In this document: positions 20,932 through 24,389 of the stretch, piece by piece
Layout of the letters: each line of letters starts with the position of its first letter
How positions within the stretch are numbered: position 1 is the first letter of the stretch
Origin: a virus
Direction: 5' to 3' (one strand)
DNA: 24,389 nt
Virus record (IMG/VR): IMGVR_UViG_3300027852_000164
Location: 1-24,389 of that record
Program-made: the position numbers and the translations under genes
Notes under the pieces: generated by a model
Database searches by the model: none
What the model saw: the letters and a program-made list of their open reading frames with translations, nothing else
What the model was told of the DNA's origin: nothing

Positions 20932-22241
20932 TGTGGTGTGATATCCGATAAGGTAGCGTCTGCATCAAACACTCGCAGAGGAGTTACGTTATCTGCTGCA
21001 TAAATAGTAATGGTGTTGGCATCTTTGTCGTGCTTCCTACGATTATAGTGTGCTTCGTGAACCTGTTGTAGTTGCCTACTATGATCAATAGTACCCGTGC
21101 CTTGATCGTTTAGATCACCTAACACATTATTAAACAAAGACACAGTTCTACCTATAATCAAACCCTCAGATCCTGCAGTTACATTAACCCCATACCCGCC
21201 ATTGCTGTGTATAGTAGTAGACCCCAGAAGGTTAACCTCATGACCTCCTGTAAGATCTACCAGCACTCCGTCTGACCCATTGCTACCGACATGGCAGTCT
21301 ATGATATCGCAATGCTTTGCGGTACCTGAAAACTTCAAACCAATCCCGAGGTTGTGGTGCATCTTGACATTATCAGCAACAGCATACTCCCCATCCTCAA
21401 AGTGTACCCCATTTACGGCATCTGCCACCCAGACATCCTTTATGAGCGGGAATTCATTAGTTGCATGTATAGCCCACTTAGTACTGGTAGGCGAAGTAGT
21501 AACTACTGCTCCGGAAAATGAATTCCCCGCCCCATCTAGCCGTACCGCGTCTAGGTTATCGTCCGCTGCGTTAACTTCAAAATCCCTGCCGGGTCCTCTT
21601 ACAAAGAGATAGTTTTTAGTTACCACTATAGACTCTGTGGTGATTGTCCTACCTAAAGGGTTTTCGGCCATTGCGAGGATGATATCGTGGTTATTACTAG
21701 CCGCCAGACTATGTGCCTGTGCAAAAGTCTTAACTGCAGACTCTGGTGCCTTGCCATCCAAGGTATCACTGCCTGCATAGGGACTCCAATACCAAATGTT
21801 GCCAACACCTGTGTGGTGAGGCCGCAAGTTTTCAATTAGACGCTTGATAGCTTCGGTTGAGTTGTAGATATCAGTCAGAGCCACTAACCCTGCGGAGTTA
21901 GCAGAACGCACCGAGACTTGGTTCACATTGATCCGGTCACCAACATTAGAGTTAGCACCAACAAGATTCACAGCGTACTGACCGTCCTCAAAGGTAACGG
22001 TGTACGGCTCAAGGATTTCCAGCACATCAGCCAAGGTCACGCCGCCGACTGTCACATCGGCATTGTGGTCGTGCGTCCTGGGCCAAGGCCGCATATGAAC
22101 ATCTTCCTCAATGTCCCGAAGAGCAAGGCGGAAGATGTTCAGGTCCAGTTGCCGAATCTCAGTCGGAGACGCCTGAACCAACACGGTATCAACCTTTGGC
22201 ACATAGATTACACCAGTAATCGGGTTGACTGTAATCGTCAT
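20928..22241 (-). CDS. tail/baseplate protein with right-handed beta-helix
   Basis: A 437-residue structural protein. The N-terminal segment begins MTITVNPITGVIYVPKVDTV; a later one reads YTVTFEDGQYAVNLVGANSN and continues to NQVSVRSANSAG. I recognise both as a module shared by many phage tail or baseplate proteins. Residues about 150-390 are repetitive, with N/G/D-rich turns (HCDIIDCHVGSNGSDGVLVD) consistent with a right-handed parallel beta-helix like that of pectate lyases and tailspikes. No catalytic residues can be assigned. The C-terminal part has a helical stretch (RQLQQVHEAHYNRRKHDKDA). It begins two bases downstream of the previous stop and ends ATGA-coupled to the 44-residue ORF. 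Confidence 0.8.
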   Translation of the reverse strand: MTITVNPITGVIYVPKVDTVLVQASPTEIRQLDLNIFRLALRDIEEDVHMRPWPRTHDHNADVTVGGVTLADVLEILEPYTVTFEDGQYAVNLVGANSNVGDRINVNQVSVRSANSAGLVALTDIYNSTEAIKRLIENLRPHHTGVGNIWYWSPYAGSDTLDGKAPESAVKTFAQAHSLAASNNHDIILAMAENPLGRTITTESIVVTKNYLFVRGPGRDFEVNAADDNLDAVRLDGAGNSFSGAVVTTSPTSTKWAIHATNEFPLIKDVWVADAVNGVHFEDGEYAVADNVKMHHNLGIGLKFSGTAKHCDIIDCHVGSNGSDGVLVDLTGGHEVNLLGSTTIHSNGGYGVNVTAGSEGLIIGRTVSLFNNVLGDLNDQGTGTIDHSRQLQQVHEAHYNRRKHDKDANTITIYAADNVTPLRVFDADATLSDITPQ

Positions 22242-22243
22242 CG

Positions 22244-24389
22244 TTATGCGTCACTAATCCGTGAGGCTGGTACAGCGAACCCAGACGCCCCAAAGGTAGC
22301 TGTAGCAAATGCGGGTTTGATTGGCCCGTTCTTACCTGCGCCGTAGCCGTTCTTGATGATGGTTACGCACTGAGTAGTACCCGCGCCTTTGATAGCGGTG
22401 TAAGTAGCATCGCCATCTGCAGTCATCTCCTTATCCACCAAAGCCCTCATAACATTGTTACCGATAGCAGCAGCGCTTGGGGCCGTACCAACCAAAGTGT
22501 AGGTCAGTCCAGTGTAAGAGCTGTACTCTACCAGATCTACGTTGTTATCACTGTCTCGCTCAATCCGCAAGAAGCCAGATGCCGGGGTGTTATCCGGTAT
22601 GGCTGCTACAACAGCGGTAGTGGATGAGGCTGCAACCAGTGCGGTAGTCAGCGTAGTCTCCGCATAAAGGGGCTCCGGATCACCATTAAGGTCATAAGAA
22701 GAACCGTTCCATGGGTATATCATTACGGTATCGTATGCTTTTGCTCCAGTGAGCTTGCCCTGTTGGTTATTAGGTGGCTCCTGGATAGTTGCATCCAATG
22801 CTGGGTACTTATCACCAACTACCGCATCAGAAGTATCGATAGAGATACCGTGATTAGACTGGAAGTTAGTACCAGTGTATACGCCAGCAAACTGGTTGTT
22901 GATAGTACGCTCGGACACGGTTCCGTTCACCGCTACGGTGTTGTCGGAAGTACCGCCGTACAGTACCTGACCGTCTATAGGCAGCAAGCCGGTAAGCCTC
23001 TGGGTGTAGAGGGTACCAGCAGCACCGCTATCGAGTAGAGCAATCAGCAGAGCAGAACCGGCACTAGCGTTCAGGATTACGGAATCAACGTCGCCGTCAC
23101 CTGTTGCACCAGCCATCGTATCAGCAGCAGTAGGATCAATCCCGGCTTCCATGTCGAATACCATAGTACCCGTAGCACCGCCGTCATTCTGGTAGATTAG
23201 TCGGCCCTTGGCCCCGGAAGGGGAGAAGGTAACTACTTCACCGATAGTCATATTTGTAGTCTGACCAGAGAATACAACCGAGGTACCCCAGTACATGATC
23301 TCATCTTCAGACAGGTTGGCTGATTCGGTATCATACGGAATGTCGAGGTTAATACCTACGACTAATTGGGCGTTACGACCAAACCAAGTCTCAGAAGTAC
23401 CGCGCCGTTGTTCATACTTAGACCGCTCGTAGGTCTGACTTGAACTAGCGGAGCCAAAATCAACACTCATACCGAAAGGCCGGTCACCATTACCGTTGCC
23501 GTGATCGAGAAGCTGGTAGCCCTCGGTCCAGACTATCGTATTGTAGGGTGCGCCAGCCAAGGTGCCTACGGTCTCTACATTGTTACCATCAGGAGCTGCG
23601 AACAGCGCCAAAGCGGTAGTAGCGTCACCAAGGGTAGTGCCACCGAAGAAGAAGCTATAGTTATTTTCTAACAGTGCGCCACGAACCCGGCGACCATCGA
23701 TGTCTACGCCATCCTCACGAACCCGCATAACAATACGGATGTTTCCGTCAATGGAATGAGGCATAAAGGCGTTCTTCCAGTAGTCCGTGATAATCGCATC
23801 ATCCTGGATTAGTACCGGTTGAGTGTCCTCATAAGGCGAAGTTACCTGGACGTTCAGGCCCGAAAACTTGTCATCGCCGCCATTCTGGCTAATGGAGGCA
23901 TCGTACATATGCTGTGCAATAGTGTCATTGATCACGATGTTAGACAGCAGGTTGATAATGGTGTCCGTATCCTTACCGGAAGGTACAGGGTCAACGCGGG
24001 ACAGATCATCGTTACCGTAAATGTCAGGGTTATCATTCAAATCAGAGAGCAGTCTGTGAAGATGCAACCCTCTATACGCACGGTCATGAAATGCACCGTT
24101 TACTACGCCGTCGCCGCTGGCCCCGTTGGAGAAAGTATCATTATCTGCAGGCAGACCTTCGTCGATATTAGATATGAAGCGAACACTCAACTCACCTGAC
24201 ACACCTGCGTCTGATTCTACAGTTATAACTTCTGCTTGCTGACCATCTGGAGAGAAGGTAAGAATGTCGGCAGCAGTTACGTTCCCTGTCTGTCCGTCAA
24301 AGAAGAAAGAATGGGTGACGCCTAGCGCGGGTCCAGCCCAAGCGCAGATACCTGTGCTGGGTACGGTCAAATCCTCTCGGAAGTAGGCC
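22244..24389 (-). CDS. large beta-rich structural protein (5' end outside window)
   Basis: At least 714 residues, open to the window edge: the frame continues upstream of the TTG at 24370 as AYFRED, so that TTG is probably not the start. The protein is glycine-, aspartate- and serine-rich and strongly beta-predicted. Two segments about 340 residues apart look like a duplicated domain: one around FFDGQTGNVTAADILTFSPDG and one around FSGQTTNMTIGEVVTFSPSG, both followed by a G-x-x-G strand and an A-x-(N/A)-DT...A-x-GDG-x-V turn. The tail (about 640-708) is alanine/glycine-rich. Position before the beta-helix tail gene supports a virion part such as a tail-tip or fibre protein; I cannot name the family. 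Confidence 0.75.
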   Translation of the reverse strand, partial: AYFREDLTVPSTGICAWAGPALGVTHSFFFDGQTGNVTAADILTFSPDGQQAEVITVESDAGVSGELSVRFISNIDEGLPADNDTFSNGASGDGVVNGAFHDRAYRGLHLHRLLSDLNDNPDIYGNDDLSRVDPVPSGKDTDTIINLLSNIVINDTIAQHMYDASISQNGGDDKFSGLNVQVTSPYEDTQPVLIQDDAIITDYWKNAFMPHSIDGNIRIVMRVREDGVDIDGRRVRGALLENNYSFFFGGTTLGDATTALALFAAPDGNNVETVGTLAGAPYNTIVWTEGYQLLDHGNGNGDRPFGMSVDFGSASSSQTYERSKYEQRRGTSETWFGRNAQLVVGINLDIPYDTESANLSEDEIMYWGTSVVFSGQTTNMTIGEVVTFSPSGAKGRLIYQNDGGATGTMVFDMEAGIDPTAADTMAGATGDGDVDSVILNASAGSALLIALLDSGAAGTLYTQRLTGLLPIDGQVLYGGTSDNTVAVNGTVSERTINNQFAGVYTGTNFQSNHGISIDTSDAVVGDKYPALDATIQEPPNNQQGKLTGAKAYDTVMIYPWNGSSYDLNGDPEPLYAETTLTTALVAASSTTAVVAAIPDNTPASGFLRIERDSDNNVDLVEYSSYTGLTYTLVGTAPSAAAIGNNVMRALVDKEMTADGDATYTAIKGAGTTQCVTIIKNGYGAGKNGPIKPAFATATFGASGFAVPASRISDA

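Overview
This window reads as one continuous piece of a tailed bacteriophage genome. Every well-supported gene lies on the minus strand, so transcription runs from high to low coordinates. Genes are tightly packed, many with ATGA or TAATG stop/start overlaps. A Gram-negative host is suggested by a lysis cassette that contains an inner-membrane spanin and a lipoprotein spanin. I see no integrase, repressor, transposase, rRNA, tRNA or CRISPR array, so a lytic phage is likely but not proven. The host genus cannot be named from this sequence.

Layout in transcription order. (1) 24389-20348: virion genes, namely a large beta-rich structural protein (5' end outside the window), a beta-helix tail/baseplate protein, two tiny genes sharing a decapeptide repeat, and a BppU-like small protein. 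(2) 20333-17712: a membrane/coiled-coil protein, a small virion-like protein, a zinc amidase endolysin, a two-TM holin candidate, i-spanin, o-spanin and a further single-TM protein. (3) 17715-14397: a strong sigma70-type promoter, a Ycf46-like AAA+ ATPase, an unknown protein, a second promoter, a DUF1257 (Ycf35-like) protein and a DUF2997 protein, then a structured noncoding stretch. (4) 14396-13030: four small proteins and an intergenic region with palindromes and a plus-strand-facing terminator. (5) 13029-6745: the replisome core, with a lambda-O-like initiator whose own gene carries three iterons, a possible helicase loader, a DnaB-like helicase, an unknown protein and a UDG-like/PolA fusion DNA polymerase. 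(6) 6748-1: a third promoter, a coiled-coil protein, primase, an unknown protein, a probable ssDNA-binding protein with an arginine/serine tail, an SF2 helicase, an HTH protein, an unknown protein, a RecA-like recombinase and a truncated deoxynucleotide kinase.

How the parts fit: the initiator would bind its internal iterons, melt the adjacent A+T-rich tract and recruit the DnaB-like helicase, perhaps through the 217-residue protein encoded between them. Primase, PolA, SSB, SF2 helicase and RecA then supply priming, synthesis and recombination-dependent replication. The Ycf46/DUF1257/DUF2997 set has its own promoters and looks like a separate functional module, whose role in a phage I cannot state. 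The most interesting points are this module, the candidate origin inside the initiator gene, the twin decapeptide-repeat microgenes, the RS-like tail on the SSB, and the structured noncoding regions.
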